DNA of 64,000 nucleotides, taken from positions 186,001 to 250,000 of the forward strand of contig KV918803.1 of assembly GCA_002049455.2 (NCBI GenBank), written 5' to 3'. The position numbers were made by a program, and so were the translations under genes. Each line of letters begins with the position of its first letter. The stretch's first letter is position 1. Below, in pieces: positions 1-12,048 of the stretch. The stretch is from Porphyra umbilicalis (lineage: Eukaryota > Rhodophyta > Bangiophyceae > Bangiales > Bangiaceae). The notes beneath the pieces were generated by a model. That model made no database searches. It had not been told where the DNA came from and worked only from the letters and a program-made list of their open reading frames with translations.

Positions 1-95
1 CGACGGACCCGGCCGTCGGTATGAACTTGAGAAAGGATCTCACTGCACTTGCGTGGGCTCGCCGACAGGCACGGCGGTCACGCGCTGGCGAGTAA
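1..95 (+). pseudogene. C-terminal end of Harbinger nuclease (partial)
   Basis: The frame starting at base 3 encodes the final 30 residues, beginning TDPAVGMNLRKDLTALAWAR and ending SRAGE before TAA at 93-95. It is identical to the nuclease C-terminus in copy 2 (stop at 13906-13908). The rest of the gene is off the left edge, so it cannot be judged whether this copy is intact. Confidence 0.75.
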
Positions 96-664
96 TGAGG
101 GCTCGTATGTGCCTGTGAGTGTGTGTGCATGTGTGTGTGTGTTTATTTGTCAATGACTTGTTCTTTCGTCAAAGCCGCATGGCATGTTCTGTGTACCAAT
201 CGAAGTCCCCATGTCGGAGTCACGACTAGCGGCTCATGCAAATGCTGGCGGCCTGCGCCCTCGCATCGCGTATGACAGGCAAGGTGTTTTGCACCTGCAA
301 TGCGCAACTGATGCGCTTTCCATCTCATAGGGCGTTGCCAAGACAGACTTTACCCGTGCTTGACTCACGTGCGGAACGCGCCCGGCCATGATGAACAGCA
401 GGGGGTCGCAACTGATGGCGCATACTGCAAGAAAACACACAACAAAGCTAACAAAAGGAGCACCGCTTGCGACGCGCTAGCTCCAACACAGGCATGCGAC
501 TGCACCCGACCACACCAAACAAGGACAATGTGGGTGACCTGCAATGTCTCCCATCCGTCACACATGCACGTCCGCCGCACTAGAGTCACTGGCACACAGC
601 AACGTCCTGCGGCATGCGTCTCACAATCACTCCAGCGGTCAAACCCTCCGCACCCCAAAGGTCC
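96..664. other. Gap between convergent Harbinger genes
   Basis: Non-coding spacer between the nuclease stop and the Myb-like stop. It begins with a short TG-rich tract (about 108-150). No independent gene is visible. ORFs running through it are chance reading frames. The same spacer is at 13909-14476 in copy 2. Confidence 0.7.
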
Positions 665-3089
665 TCACTCGTCCTCTTCATCATCAGTGACCTCCTTGTT
701 CACAGCACCGCCGGTTCGCGCAGACACAGCGCCCGTCGTCCGGACCGTACGTCCCGCGCCGCGACTGCGCATGTCGCCACGCGCGGTAGGCGCCGTGACG
801 CTGCTCCCGCCTCCCACGTCCGGCCCAGTGAGGTCAATGGCTGCCTGGTTCTTGTCGATGCGCGCCTGCCCCACCTTGGACTTGGCCGCCATCGCGTGGC
901 GGCCGCGCGCCAGGCGCACGCGCTCTGCAGAGCCTCTCTTGTCCAGCCCCGACGCCTCGGCCACATTGGTGGTCGCGTCGCTGTCTTCGCTTGATGCGAC
1001 GACCGGCTCCTTGCCGCCCCCCGCGGCCATCGCGGCCGACGCGGCCGCAGCTGCGCTCGCGCCCGCTGCAGTGGCCGACTTGGTCGATGGCGACGCGCCC
1101 CGCACCGCGACCGCACCGCTGGCCACGGCCGCCGGCGCCGTGGCATTGATGGCCGCCATGCCGATGTTGAACATGTCCTTCCGCATGGCCTCAAAGAACG
1201 TCTTGGCCTCGTCCGTGCCCTTGTTTTCGGCCAAGTTGAAGAACGCGGCCGCCGCGCGCTTGGACTCGAGCTGCGTCCGCTTGGCAGCCTCCGAAACCAT
1301 CGCCTCCATCGTCTTTCTCGAGCGCACGAGCTCCACACCAAGGACGCCCGCGCTCTCTTGCATGTCCTCTTTGTTGTTGGGCATGCGCTTGGCCGCCTTG
1401 ACGCCCATGTCCGGTCGCGGCTGGAGAGCGGGACGCTTCCCGCGTGAGGGCCTGTCGCCGCCGCCGTTGCCATCATCGCCGCCGTCAACGTCCAGCTGAC
1501 CACCAATGCCGTGAAAGCGGTCAGCGACGGCGTTGGCGTCGGCCGCCGCCCCGCTGAACTTGTCCATCTCTCTCAGCACGCGCCACATCGGGATGCACGC
1601 GCACGTCACCACGTGACCGGTCCGCTCCGCCCGCGCCTTTCCCTGCCGCTCGCGCTCGTCGTCCGAGCACGCGTCCTGCCGCACGGCTTGGTACGCCGAC
1701 ACGCCAGAGAAGAGGCCCGCGGCGGCGCGCACGAGGTCCTCCTCGGTCAGCCCCCCCGTCAGCTGCTTCTTGTCGGACACCACCTTGAAGAAATGTGCGA
1801 AGCGCTGCACGTCGGGCGCAAACTTGCGCTCAAACTGCGTCTGCATGGAGCCCGCCGTGCGCTCGCTCCATCGGCCCTTCAGGTCACTGGGCTTCAGGCT
1901 TTTGGGGATGCGCTGCACAAAGTCCTCCTTAATGGTGTCCCAGAGACCGTCCTTCGACCAGTCCGCGCCCATGTCCGACCGCTGCGCCACCAACTTGAAC
2001 GCCTCACAGAGAGCCACCTGCTCGTCGACCGTCCACACCTTTCCCTTGCCGTTGCCTGGGCCCTTCTTCTTGGCGCCTGCGCCACCCCCGCGGCGAGGAC
2101 CGCCGCTCGCGCGGCGTCCTTGGTGCTGCGGCGTCGGCGCACCGCCGGTGCTGGATGATGCGACGCTCCCGCCCGAAGACTGGTTTCACTCGCTCTCGTC
2201 ACCGCCGCCAGCCCCACCAAGATTCGACATTGTTGGTCGCGGCATCGCTCCCCGTCGGGTTCCGGCTGCTCGCTTCTCACGAGCACGGGTACGTCCCGAC
2301 TTGTCCGACTCTGTGTCGCTTGGTGGACCGCGGCCGACCGGTGCGCTCTTGCCGGGCGCCCCGCCAGCACCGGCGCCAGCCTCTGACCCACTTGCGCTTC
2401 CGCGGGCAACCGGCGTGGCGGCCACCAATGTCGGCGCCACGGGGCCCGCTCCACCGGCGGAGCGCTCGTCCGAGGTAGCACGAAGGGCGCCAGAAGCAGC
2501 GGCTCCTCGAGGCTTGTACGGCACACAGCGGTCAGACAAGATGGGAGGGTTGGGCGGAGGAGTCTTGCCAGAAGCGAGCGCGTCTTTCACACGACACGCG
2601 TGCAAGCGCCGGACGAACTCCTCGACACCGAGGTTGCTGGCGCGCCGCAGGCCCGCCAGGTGCGGGCGCCGATCAGTCCGCGCCTTCTTCGAAGGGGTTG
2701 GAGCCGCCTCGTCGACCTCAATAACGTCCCCGCCACCCAGAGCGGCGCCAGACTTGGCCGGCGCTACCGCGTCCACACCGGTGGTCGCTGCCGACGCAGG
2801 CAGCGACGCGCAACCGCTGGCAGCCGTGGTCGTCCCGCCCGTCCCGGACGTCGCCGCTGCAGTGTCGGCGCCTGCTGTCGCGGACGGCAGCCGCAGTGCC
2901 GCTCGCACCTCGGGAGGCGCCGCCCCGCCCGTGCCACGGGCCGTAGCAGGCTCGAGCCCAGGGGGGGGAGAAGACTCGTCCAACGGGTTGCGCACCCGCT
3001 GGTAGCGAAAGCCAGGAGGTAGAGGGGGGAGTGGGGGAAACGGCGGGGCGTCGCCATCGGCCGACTTTGAAGGGGGGGAGTCGGGCATG
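665..3089 (-). pseudogene. Myb/SANT-like protein of Harbinger copy 1, nonsense-interrupted
   Basis: Harbinger elements usually encode a second, Myb/SANT/trihelix-like protein that helps the nuclease bind DNA or reach the nucleus. Here one frame runs from ATG at 3089 (MPDSPPSKSADG) through a Pro/Ala/Gly-rich N-terminus into a tryptophan-anchored helical domain (WTVDEQVALCEAFKLVAQ, later DLKGRWSERTAG). It ends with an acidic tail (TDDEEDE) and TGA at 665-667. Codon 2186-2188 is TGA where copy 2 has TGG, so the frame is cut just before the DNA-binding-like domain. No frameshift is seen elsewhere in this copy. The family assignment rests on the W-x(n)-RW pattern and the position next to a Harbinger nuclease. 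An internal start could still give a 450-residue product. Confidence 0.75.
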
Positions 3090-4390
3090 GCGGCTCGCTG
3101 TGTCGCGAGACGTACGGCACAGCGACAGCAGTGGACACACCGTCCGTCGACGGCGAAAAAGGGCGGATGCACCGCCGTTGTGGAACGGGCCGCAGAGAGC
3201 GGGCACGTTCAACGTACACCTTCACCCGTGCGGTCCCCGCAAGCATACAGCCGAAAGCACAGGACCTAAGTCGACTGACATTGTTGGTTGCCCCCATGCT
3301 ACCTGCCAACGACGACTGCGGCACCGCCCCCAATGGCCCTCCCAGGCGCACTCAGAACGGTGCGACCGGGCCACAAAAGTGTGCCGGACCCCACAAACGG
3401 CGTTCGTGGACTGCCTGATCGGATTACCCGAGAGGCTCACACGAGCCGTCCGTTGACAGGCCCGATGCCACACGAGACCCGTGACCCAGAGGGAGGCTGA
3501 CGGTCGGTTTCCTCGACAGGCGTGCACCGTACCTCTCGATCTCGGCGCCGGACACCTGGGGGCCCGCCGTCAGCCATCACGCACTCGCGAGTGAGTGGAC
3601 GGTCGCACTGAGATATTGTTCACGAGGCTGTCAAGGACACCGCCCCGAAAGCCCTGGCACTGGTCCCCACGTCCCGGGGGACACACCACGGACGCTCAGG
3701 TGGACACACACGAGTGCCAATGAGACCGCCAGCGCGATCCATTTCTCAATTCTGGCCCGTCCTCGGCCCTCTGGAGGCACCCAAGGCGTCACAGGAGGAG
3801 TGACTGCGCGGTGCAATCGGTCTGACTCAGCAGATGGGGGCAGGCACGCAGCAGAGGTGCACAGGGGCGCAGCCCTTGTGCCACGCGCATGGCTCTCGAG
3901 CCACCCGTTTGCGCGGTTTGTCAGGCCACTGTGGCCGCTGGCGACGGTTCGACCGCCATGATTCAGGCTCCAACACCTTCCACAGCATGGGGCGGTGCGA
4001 CCGCAACACACGTCACGCACTCGAGCGGATTCGATCCAGATTGGTACCGAAAGGCCTCCACGTGTCTCGCTAGATTGCCTTGATTTGGGCGGTTTGGGCT
4101 CCGTTCACACGCTTTCCGTGACATGATCGGCACGTATTCGACGGACGCCTCTTCATTTCGATACTGGCGACGACGCTGATACGTGTCGTCCGTTGGCAAC
4201 CACGAAGTGCGGCCAACAACGTCGAGGCCAACGGCGCTCAGATCTTCGAAAGGTAGCCCACTCTGTTTCACCCATTACATTGCCCGTTGGCAACGCGTTG
4301 GCCCGTTGGCAACTGACCACTCGCAGGGCCACACGTAGCGGTTTCATTTCACCGTTTCAGACCGTTGGCTCGACATTGGTGGGAATGCTC
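3090..4390. other. Non-coding right arm of Harbinger copy 1
   Basis: About 1.3 kb between the Myb-like start and the right terminus. It presumably holds the promoter of the minus-strand gene and the transposase-binding right end. No gene is recognised. It is duplicated at 16895-18194. Confidence 0.7.
4190..4370 (+). repeat. Subterminal CCGTTGG repeats, copy 1
   Basis: CCGTTGG recurs at 4190, 4284, 4303 and 4362; the first three continue as CCGTTGGCAA. All lie within 200 bp of the right terminus. Subterminal repeats of this kind are often recognition sites for transposase or its Myb-like partner, but that role is inferred here. Confidence 0.6.
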
Positions 4391-5350
4391 TTATAAAGAG
4401 AGGGGCTAAGGGGCAACTAGCGGCACCGTGGCTGCTGGACGAAAAACGAGAAAAATCACCTTCCTTCCATGTCCCGACCAACCAACCAACCGCCCGGCCA
4501 CGCCAAGTACACCGACCACAGGTGTGGCGGCCACCACACCGCCACATGGCGCCACTCTTGCGCAGGGGTTGGTGAGGATAAATCCTTGGAGGATATATCC
4601 GCACAGGATACTCGTATCCATCCGGGATATGGGCTGAGGCTGGAAGCTCGTAATGTACTCAACACGGAGGGAAAAGAGTAGAGCCGTCCGTATCGGAGCC
4701 CTTGTGCTAGAATAGACAGTACTCAGATCGGACTTGGGACACTCCGCTTTATCCGGTAAGCATATCAGGGAAAACGACAGCGGCAGTGGCGCCTAGATAT
4801 TCATGTGCAGGCGTGCAATCGAATCGTCAAACAAGCCACCTGTCCCATTTGTGCGAGCACAGTTAGTCCAGTCTCCTAAAATTGGGCCGATCCCGACGAG
4901 AAGAACTGTGCTGAACAGATTTACGGCAGTCATCCATTGCGCCGGATACGAGCTCTCGGCAAATCAGCAGTTGTGCGGACTGCAGGATGCGCTTGCTCCC
5001 ATGGTCCAGAATTGATCAGATTGCAATACGTATCTCGACTGCTGATGCGACGCTCTGAAATGGGGCCAGCGAGAACTGCGTCCAGCCTCCAGCACACGTG
5101 TTTCTGACAGTCCAGCCGAGGGCACCAGATGGCGACAGAACCAGGGCAGTCGCGTCTCCGGCCGATCTTTCTTTGTTCGCCATTCTGCTCGCGATGCCAG
5201 GACAATTGCGATCTTATCGAATGTCGCAATCGGATTTTATCCTAGATCGTTGAAAATGCTCAATCCGATATGACTCGTGATCTCCTCCAGAAATTCTCAT
5301 CTATTCCGTAATTGAGTTTTCGCTATTGTCATGAGTCTGGTATGCAATCA
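4391..5350. other. Intergenic, no gene recognised
   Basis: Starts with the TTA target duplication of copy 1. Composition is less GC-rich than the surroundings, especially after 5200. Only short ORFs without recognisable content are present. Confidence 0.5.
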
Positions 5351-6040
5351 TTATGTATTTCCATTGATTGTATCAGAGTTCTGATGAAATCTCAGACTCC
5401 ACCAATCCCTGCTCTTGCGCAGCTTCAGTCGCGGCGAGGTCCCTCTCCGGCGGCACCAGCCGACGAGGGCAGATCTTCGGGTCTCTCGAATGTCCCACCC
5501 CATGAGGCACCAGCTGGCGGTGAGGATAGTGATATGGGAGAGGGCTTCAAAGAGCTCCACCTCCCTTTCGTCGGCCAACGCGCCGAGAAACGCAATGCAC
5601 ACAGCAACCATCATGACCACCTACGTTTCGAGCTTGCTAACCCGCAGCGAGAGGGACAGCAGGCGGAATTGCTGGAAGTACAAGAGCAGCGCCGCTTTGG
5701 ACGTAAACTGCGTGCGAAGAATCTGCGCGAAGAAGCGGTAGACCTCCGTTTGGTTAAGCTCCTCGTCGGGGCTGTGGAAGAAAGTGGCGAGCGGCGAGGC
5801 GCCAAGGACGATGGTCATCTGCTTGTGTGCTGTGTAGATGGCCAGGACGCTGGCGATGAAAACGTGGCTCCGCCCCACAAGCGCCAGAAGGTCCCGCACA
5901 AACGTCAGGATGTCGCCAATAGGGGGGACGCCTGCGCTGCGCATTGGCGGAGGGGCCCCCGTCGCTAGCGGAGACACCACCGGACGTGGTGGCTGCGTGG
6001 ACGCCCGCATTGGTGGCGGCGGCGGTGGCTCCGCCGCCAT
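5351..6040 (-). pseudogene. Divergent cyclin-like ORF with in-frame TAG
   Basis: A frame from ATG at 6040 begins with Pro-rich sequence and then reads GVPPIGDILTFVRDLL and FIASVLAIYTAHKQM, which look like the first two helices of a cyclin box. An insertion of about 60 residues follows. A TAG at 5621-5623 interrupts the frame, and it continues unbroken as VVMMVAVCIAFLGALADERE, which resembles the third helix (normally RLLLAALLLAAKF). The same layout (GVPDVGGLVGALF, then TKTVLAFALLHKVLV, then WQRLLVACAAAAHL) is seen in the gene at 25988-27025, so the two are probably distant paralogues. The usual Ala-Ala-Lys of cyclins is absent. Decayed gene or stop-codon readthrough are both possible; decay is likelier. 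Confidence 0.45.
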
Positions 6041-6460
6041 CACTTCCGGCGGCTACTCTCCGCACGACCACGCCGACGGCCCAGGGGGCGCGAAAGCCCA
6101 GAATGGGCAACTACCACGCCGTGTCCGTGTTGCCAGGAGCGCCGACGCGAGAAGCGCGCGCCCCTGCTTGACAACCGGCAGCCGTCGAACACCCAGTGTC
6201 GCGAGCGGCGGCGCCCTGCCGTCCCGAACCACGCCGAAGACGGGGGCGGCGTCGGCGTCGCCGTCGGCGGTGCACCTTCCCCCCCCCCCCCCCTTCACCC
6301 TGCGGCTGTCCCCTGTCTGCTTTTGCCGCCGACGGGTGGCCCATTCGTCTTCTGGGGCGGAACGGCTCGCGCCTGTCAGCTGGCTGCCTAAGGACGCTCC
6401 GAATGAGACACGCGGCGGCGGACGACGGCCACCCACTGGTGCATTGCGTCGGTCTTGCGG

Positions 6461-7870
6461 ATGCATGCGGTGAAGCTGGAGGACGTCGTCATCGGCCTTG
6501 TGTCCGAAGAGTATGCATCCATCCGTGCAAATGCTCCGTATGTGCGGACTCACCACAAGATCGGGTACCTTGCCTATTGGCTTGGCGCCGCCGTGGCGTC
6601 GCCGTTGCCTCCGGCACCGGCACCGGAGCCTTGGGGCTCTGGCCGCGCGGCGCCGCCTGTGCAGCTGCACCATCTCCGCATGCTGTCTTTCTTGTGCAGA
6701 GTCGATGCGGGTGATGTGGCAGCGCTGGTGGTGGCCGCCCCGCGGCTGTCCAGCCTCTGCTTCCACTGCGCCATTGGGGAGGGTGCTCTGATAATATTGG
6801 CTTTGCCGGCGCTGCCTCAGCTTGACTAGCTGGAGCTCGATGCCGCCATTCAGGTCGCCCACCTCCGCCTCGAACTGCCGTTGGTGCTGGCCGATCGGCC
6901 ACCGCTGGACCTGTTTTGGCTTACGGCCGCAGACGACACAAACTACGACGCGATTGCGGCCGGGGGATGGCTTTGGGGGCCAGGAATGCTGTGGGGAGGC
7001 GAGAGCTCCTCCGTTGCCATACCATGTGAGCTCGTCGCGTCAACAGTCGATGAGAACAACGTCCCGTGGGTTAACGACGACACCACCGTTACGTGGGCGT
7101 GGTGTCAGGGGACGTCGCCATCTGTTACTGCCGGCGCGGACGGCATTTTTGGGTCTGTGCCAAGGGCAAGTGCCACCATTGCGGTGACGGGGGTGCAAGA
7201 GTGGGCCCCCGCCATTGGCCTGCGGTACTTGACCATTGCGCTCGATCCGACCGCCACCGATTCAGCGGTAGCATCGCTGGCCACGCTGCCGGCATTGAGT
7301 ACCCTCCGCCTGGAGTTGACCAAGGCCATCAACGTGCGGCTGTTGTCGCGGCCAACCTTCCGCTCACTCACGCGCTTGGCGTTGATGATGTCGATGACCC
7401 CCGCCGATGGCGGAGTAAGCCCCACCGCTGTGGTGGCCGCCCTCTCCGCCCCCCCGTCAGCAGCATCCGCGGCGCTCGTGGACCTGCGAATGGTGGTGCA
7501 TGGGATCCAGGGCCGTGCGCGGGTGAGCTGGCCCGTGCCCAGCGGCGAGGCGCGCGGGTGGTTTTGTGTCCCCCCTGACCTGTACCCGCTCGCGTCGTTG
7601 ACGCGCTTGCGGACGCTGACGTGGGAATCGGGGGCGTGGCCGGACAAGCGCCACCCCGACTGGTTGACCGACCCAGGCACCCGCAGGGATATGGCCATTG
7701 TCACAACAGTCCGACGGGTGGCCGCGTCGCTGCCGCGCATCGCCACGACGGTTTGCTTAACGCGGCGCGGTGACCCGTGGGGTCCCGAGAGGCTCTACCG
7801 ATCCAACACAAGTGATAGCCACCCTGACGGGGGCGAGCCAAACGACGCGGTGGAGGCGCAAAGTGTTTGA
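6461..7870 (+). pseudogene. Leucine-rich-repeat-like ORF with in-frame TAG
   Basis: One frame from ATG 6461 to TGA 7868-7870 is broken only by TAG at 6827-6829. Both halves carry leucine-rich stretches spaced like LRRs: APRLSSLCFHCAIGEGAL and LPALPQLD before the stop, LELDAAIQVAHLRLEL immediately after it, then LATLPALSTLRLELTKA, PTFRSLTRLALMM and LASLTRLRTLTWES. Continuity across the TAG indicates one original protein of about 470 residues, perhaps an F-box/LRR type, though no F-box is seen. It is divergent from the cyclin-like ORF 420 bp upstream. Function unknown. Confidence 0.5.
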
Positions 7871-9599
7871 TGGGGGCGGCGTGGGCCGCCCACGTGTTTG
7901 GCCCCCACAACTCCAAGCGGGGGCCACTACCTCCTGGCGGGCCGAAACTCCCCCGCCCGTCTCACCGGGAGCCCCCCCCTTCCGGACCGGCTCCCGTCGC
8001 CACCACCACTCCCAACCCCACTGCCGCCCTCTGCGTCCCGCCGTCGCAGGTGGCCCCCGCCATGGCCAGCGACGGCACCGTTGGTGGGTGGTCGGGGAAC
8101 AGCGGGCGCGGCGCCCTCCCGGACGGCGTGGTCGCCCCCGCCGGCGACCGCGGCGGCCGGTGGCGCCGCCCCGCCGTCCCGCCCGAAGCGCGTGCGGAGG
8201 TCGCCGGCGCGGTCGGGCGCCACCCACCCCCGCCACTCCGCCCGAGTCCACCGCCGGTGGCGACGTGGCGGCGGTGGCACGGCGCCGCGCGGTCCGCGCC
8301 ACCGGCCCCGGCGGCGGGTGGCGGACGCGGCGGCAGAGGGCGACGGCGTGGACGCGTGGGTGGGTCGCCGCGAAGGGAGGGGGGGGGGGTGGCAGCGGCG
8401 TCGGCGGCGGCGGCGGCGGCGGCGGCACGTCGGGCCGCGCTGACCGTTGCCATGTGCGCAAGAACGCCCAACTGCCTTAGCTGCATTCAAGGAGGTTGCT
8501 TTGCTGGTTCTTTGTCTTCCACAATGCGCCCCCCCGTCCTGAAGGCGGCAATTGAGGCATGAAGCATATAATCGCAACGTCTCTGGACGGACCTGGTACG
8601 CGGCCCACAGGGCTACAGGACTACATTTTTTCAATGCAACTGTATAAATGCAATGCAGCAAGACTTTTCAGACTCTGATGGACGCACAACCTCTCCCGTC
8701 AAGCGTCTGGCGTCTCTCAGTTGAAAACAACGTCAGAGGGGTCGTTCTCGTCACTTCTTGGCTCCTTGAATTCCCGTGAACGATCTGCTGACGCTTTAGA
8801 TGACTTGAGAGGTGAGGACATGAATGTCCATACCTGCATTACCCTCTGCTACGCTCGCAGGGACAATAGGGTGCTCTGCATACACACATCGAAGGCGAGG
8901 CGGCCCACCTATGCCCATCTCTGCCTCCGCGTTTGTGCCGACTGTGCATTCTCTTCTTGTGCATGCTTTGTGCGCGTCTCTGTACCGTCCCAGTGCTCGT
9001 CGAGGCCCGCATCACTGCCATAGAAACGCTCAGTCGTCATCTGGCATTGAGAAGCGCATGAGATCGAGTTCAACAACTACAAATGAACTGCAAAATAATC
9101 ACATTGAAAATGTATCAATTACTACATGTAATTTAATATCAGTTCGGTCAGCACTGNGGATGGAATATTGTACCTCTCGGAACTGGACGGCCGCATGCCA
9201 TCTCGACCCCAGAGCCCGGATCGTTGAAGTGTGTCACGTATCTCTCGTGCGGTGGCGTGTGGCCGAACGCGCTTGCGGGCCTGTCGGACACGCGGCGCGA
9301 TCGCACCGACACTGGTAAAACAACTGGATCGGAGCGCTCGTGCGGGCACACGAGGCGGGGCCGGGCCACAGTCCCGCGCCCGGTCGCCAAATGGCCGCAC
9401 CTGCGGCCACGTAGTGAACTGAGCAGAACCCTCCACCCTTGACAGCACCCCAGGGCACCCCTGACAACCGCCACACCCCCACAGCAACCCACAGCCCACA
9501 CAACACAGACGCCTGGGCGGCCAGAAATACCGCCCTCTCTACCACCCACCACCGCATCCCGCGCGCGCGCGTACTGCCCCCCCACCACGCCACCCGCGC
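7871..9599. other. GC-rich then normal-composition gap, includes N at 9157
   Basis: Positions 7900-8440 are extremely GC-rich with overlapping open frames in all phases, all Arg/Pro/Gly-rich, so they are not credible genes. Positions 8500-9240 are of ordinary composition and hold no recognised gene. The single N at 9157 may mark a scaffold join. Confidence 0.5.
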
Positions 9600-11700
9600 A
9601 CACCGGCACCCCCGCCGCCGCCCCCACGTCGCCGCCGCCCCGCCGACCGTTGCCGCCACCCACGCCACCGCCACCGACCGCTGCAGCCACCCACGCTACG
9701 GTCCCCGTCGTCGCCGTCCGCCCCCCCGCCCCCACCGATCGCCACCGCCCCCGCCGACCGCTGCCGCCACCCACGCCACCGCCACCGACCGCTGCAGCCA
9801 CCCACGCTGCGGTCCCCGTCGTCGCCGTCCGCCCCCCCGCCCCCACCGATCGCCGCCGCCCCGCCGACCGCTGCCGCCACCCACGCCACCACCACCGACC
9901 GCCGCAGGCACCCACGCTACCGTCCCCGTCGTCGCCGTCCGCCCCCCCGCCCCCGCCGATCGCCGCCGCCCCCCGCACCGGCCGCTGTTGACGCCGCCCC
10001 CGCCGACCGTTGCCGCAACCCGCGCCCACGCCACCGACCACGACCGCCGCTCGCCCCCCCCGCCCCCGCCCATCGCCGCCGCCCCCGCCTCCGCCAACCG
10101 TTGCCGCCACCACCGCCGCCACCGCCGACCGTCGTCGCGGCCCGCCTTCCCCCCCCCCGCCCATCGCCGCCGCCCCCGCCCCCGCCCACCGTTGCCGCCG
10201 CAAGCGCCGCCACTGCCGACCGTCGTTGACGCTCGCCCCCCCCGCCCCCGCCCATCGCCGCCACCCCCGCCAACCGTTGCGGCCGCCCGCGCGGCCACCG
10301 CCGACCGTCTTCGCGGCCCGCCTTCCCCCCCCCCGCCCATCGCCGCCGCCCCCGCCCCCGCCAACCGTTGCCACCACAAGCGCCGCCACCGCCGACCGTC
10401 GTCGAGGCCCGCCTTCCCCCCCCCCGCCCATCGCCGCCGCCCCCGCCAACCGTTGCCGCCGCCCGCGCGGCCACCGCCGAACGTCGTCGCGGCCCGCCTT
10501 CCCCGCCCCCGCCCATCGCCGCCGCCCCCGCCCCCGCCAACCGTTGCCGCCACAAGCGCCGCCACCGCCGACCGTCGTCGCGGCCCGCCTTCCCCCCCCC
10601 GCCCATCGCCGCCGCCCCCGCCCCCGCCAACCGTTGCCGCCACAAGCGCCGCCACCGCCGACCGTCGTTGACGCTCGCCCCCCCGGCCCCGCCCATCGCC
10701 GCCACCCCCGCCAACCGTTGCCGCCGCCCGCGCGGCCACCGCCGACCGTCGTCGCGGCCCGCCCCCTCTGCCCCCGCCCATTGCCGCCGCCCAAGCCGAC
10801 CGTTGCCGCCGCCCGCGCGGCCACCGCAGACCGTCGTCGTGGCTCGCCCCCGCCGCCCCCGCCCATCGCCGCCGCCCACGCCAACCGTTGCCGCCACAAG
10901 CGCCGCCACCGCCGACCATCGTCGTGGCTCGCCCCCGCCGCCCCCGACCATCGCCGCCGCCCCCGCCCCCGCCAACCGTTGCCGCCACAAGCGCCGCCAC
11001 CGCCGACAGTCGTTGACGCTCGCCCCCCCCGCCCCCGCCCATCGCCGCCACCCCCGCCATCCGTTGCCGCCGCCCGCGCCGCCACCGCCGACCGTCGTCG
11101 CCGGCTCGCCCCCTCTGCCCCCGCCCATCGCCGCCCCCCGCCGACCGTTGCCGCCGCCCGCGCCGCCACCGCCGACCATCGTCGCCGCTCGCCCCCCGGC
11201 CCCCGCCCATCGCCGCCGCCCCGCCACCGTTGCCGCCGCCCGCGCCGCCACCGCCGACCATCGTCGCCGCTCGCCCCCTCTGCCCCCGCCCATCGCCGCC
11301 ACCCGCGACCGTTGCCGCCGCCCGCGCGTCACCGCCGACCGTCGCCGGCTCGCCCCCGCCGCCCCCGCCCATCGCCGCCGCCCAAGCCGACCGTTGCCGC
11401 CGCCCGCGCGGCCACCGCCGACCGTCGTCGTGGCTCGCCCCCGCCGCCCCGCCCATCGCGCCGCCCAAGCCGACCGTTGCCGCCGCCCGCGCCGCCACCA
11501 CCGACCTTCGTTGCCGCTTGCCTCTCCCGCCCCGCCGATTGCCGCCGCCCAAGCCGACCGTGGCCGTAGCCCGCGCCGCCACCACCGTCCGTCGTTGCCG
11601 CTCGCCCCCCCCGCCCCCGCCCATCGCTGCTGTTCTCGCCAACCGTTGCCACCTGCGCCTCCGTCCCCGTCGTCGCCGTGCACCTCCCCGGCGCCACCGA
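9600..11700. repeat. GC-rich minisatellite array
   Basis: A tandem array of about 2.1 kb. From about 9640 to 9970 the unit is about 110 bp (the landmark TGCCGCCACCC recurs near 9651, 9762 and 9872). From about 9985 to 11660 the unit is about 80-95 bp and carries CCAACCGTTGCCGCC and CCGCCCATCGCCGCC in each copy, roughly 20 copies. Long ORFs exist in several frames on both strands because the repeat lacks stops; they are treated as non-coding. Confidence 0.9.
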
Positions 11701-12048
11701 CCGCCGCCGCCGCCACCACCCGCCGGAATCACCGTCCCCGCGGCCGACGGCGGCCCTCGCCGCCCGCCGTCGCGTCACCGACCCCCGTCCTCGCCATCGC
11801 CGTGTGGCCCGCGACGACGCCGGTCGCTACCGACTTGTGCGTTTCCCATTCAATCGTTTTCGACAATGCGTTGCACTTGTGTGTGCGGTGTACCGGGTGT
11901 TGTGCGGGGGAGTACGCCAGCGAGTGTGGTTTCGACGTGGGATGCAGTATCTGACATGAAGTGCCGTGTCACCGCGATTCTGTGCTTCCTGTGGCATTGT
12001 TGGTCGGTGCGTTCCCCTGCAATCCTTATTTCTTTGTTGATGCAGACC

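Larger units (their letters stand above)
1..4390 (+). mobile_element. PIF/Harbinger element, copy 1 (left part outside window)
   Basis: The segment matches 13814-18194 almost base for base and in the same orientation. It carries the last codons of the nuclease, the convergent Myb/SANT-like gene and about 1.3 kb of non-coding right end. Identity to copy 2 stops right after GGGAATGCTC followed by TTA. That is what is expected if the element ends at 4390 and TTA (4391-4393) is the 3-bp target-site duplication typical of PIF/Harbinger elements. The left terminus lies outside the window, so the terminal inverted repeat cannot be confirmed. Confidence 0.85.

Noticed and set aside
360-1499. 379-codon plus-strand ORF
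   Set aside because: Antisense to the Myb-like gene of Harbinger copy 1; GC-rich coding sequence leaves the opposite strand open. The minus-strand reading has the coherent domain structure.
9148-11732. Gly/Arg-rich minus-strand ORFs of 600-680 codons
   Set aside because: They lie across the minisatellite, exist in parallel frames and have no non-repetitive content.
11230-12048. N-terminal extension of the Harbinger nuclease into the minisatellite
   Set aside because: The frame is open only because the repeat lacks stops. Nuclease-like sequence begins at ATG 12049.
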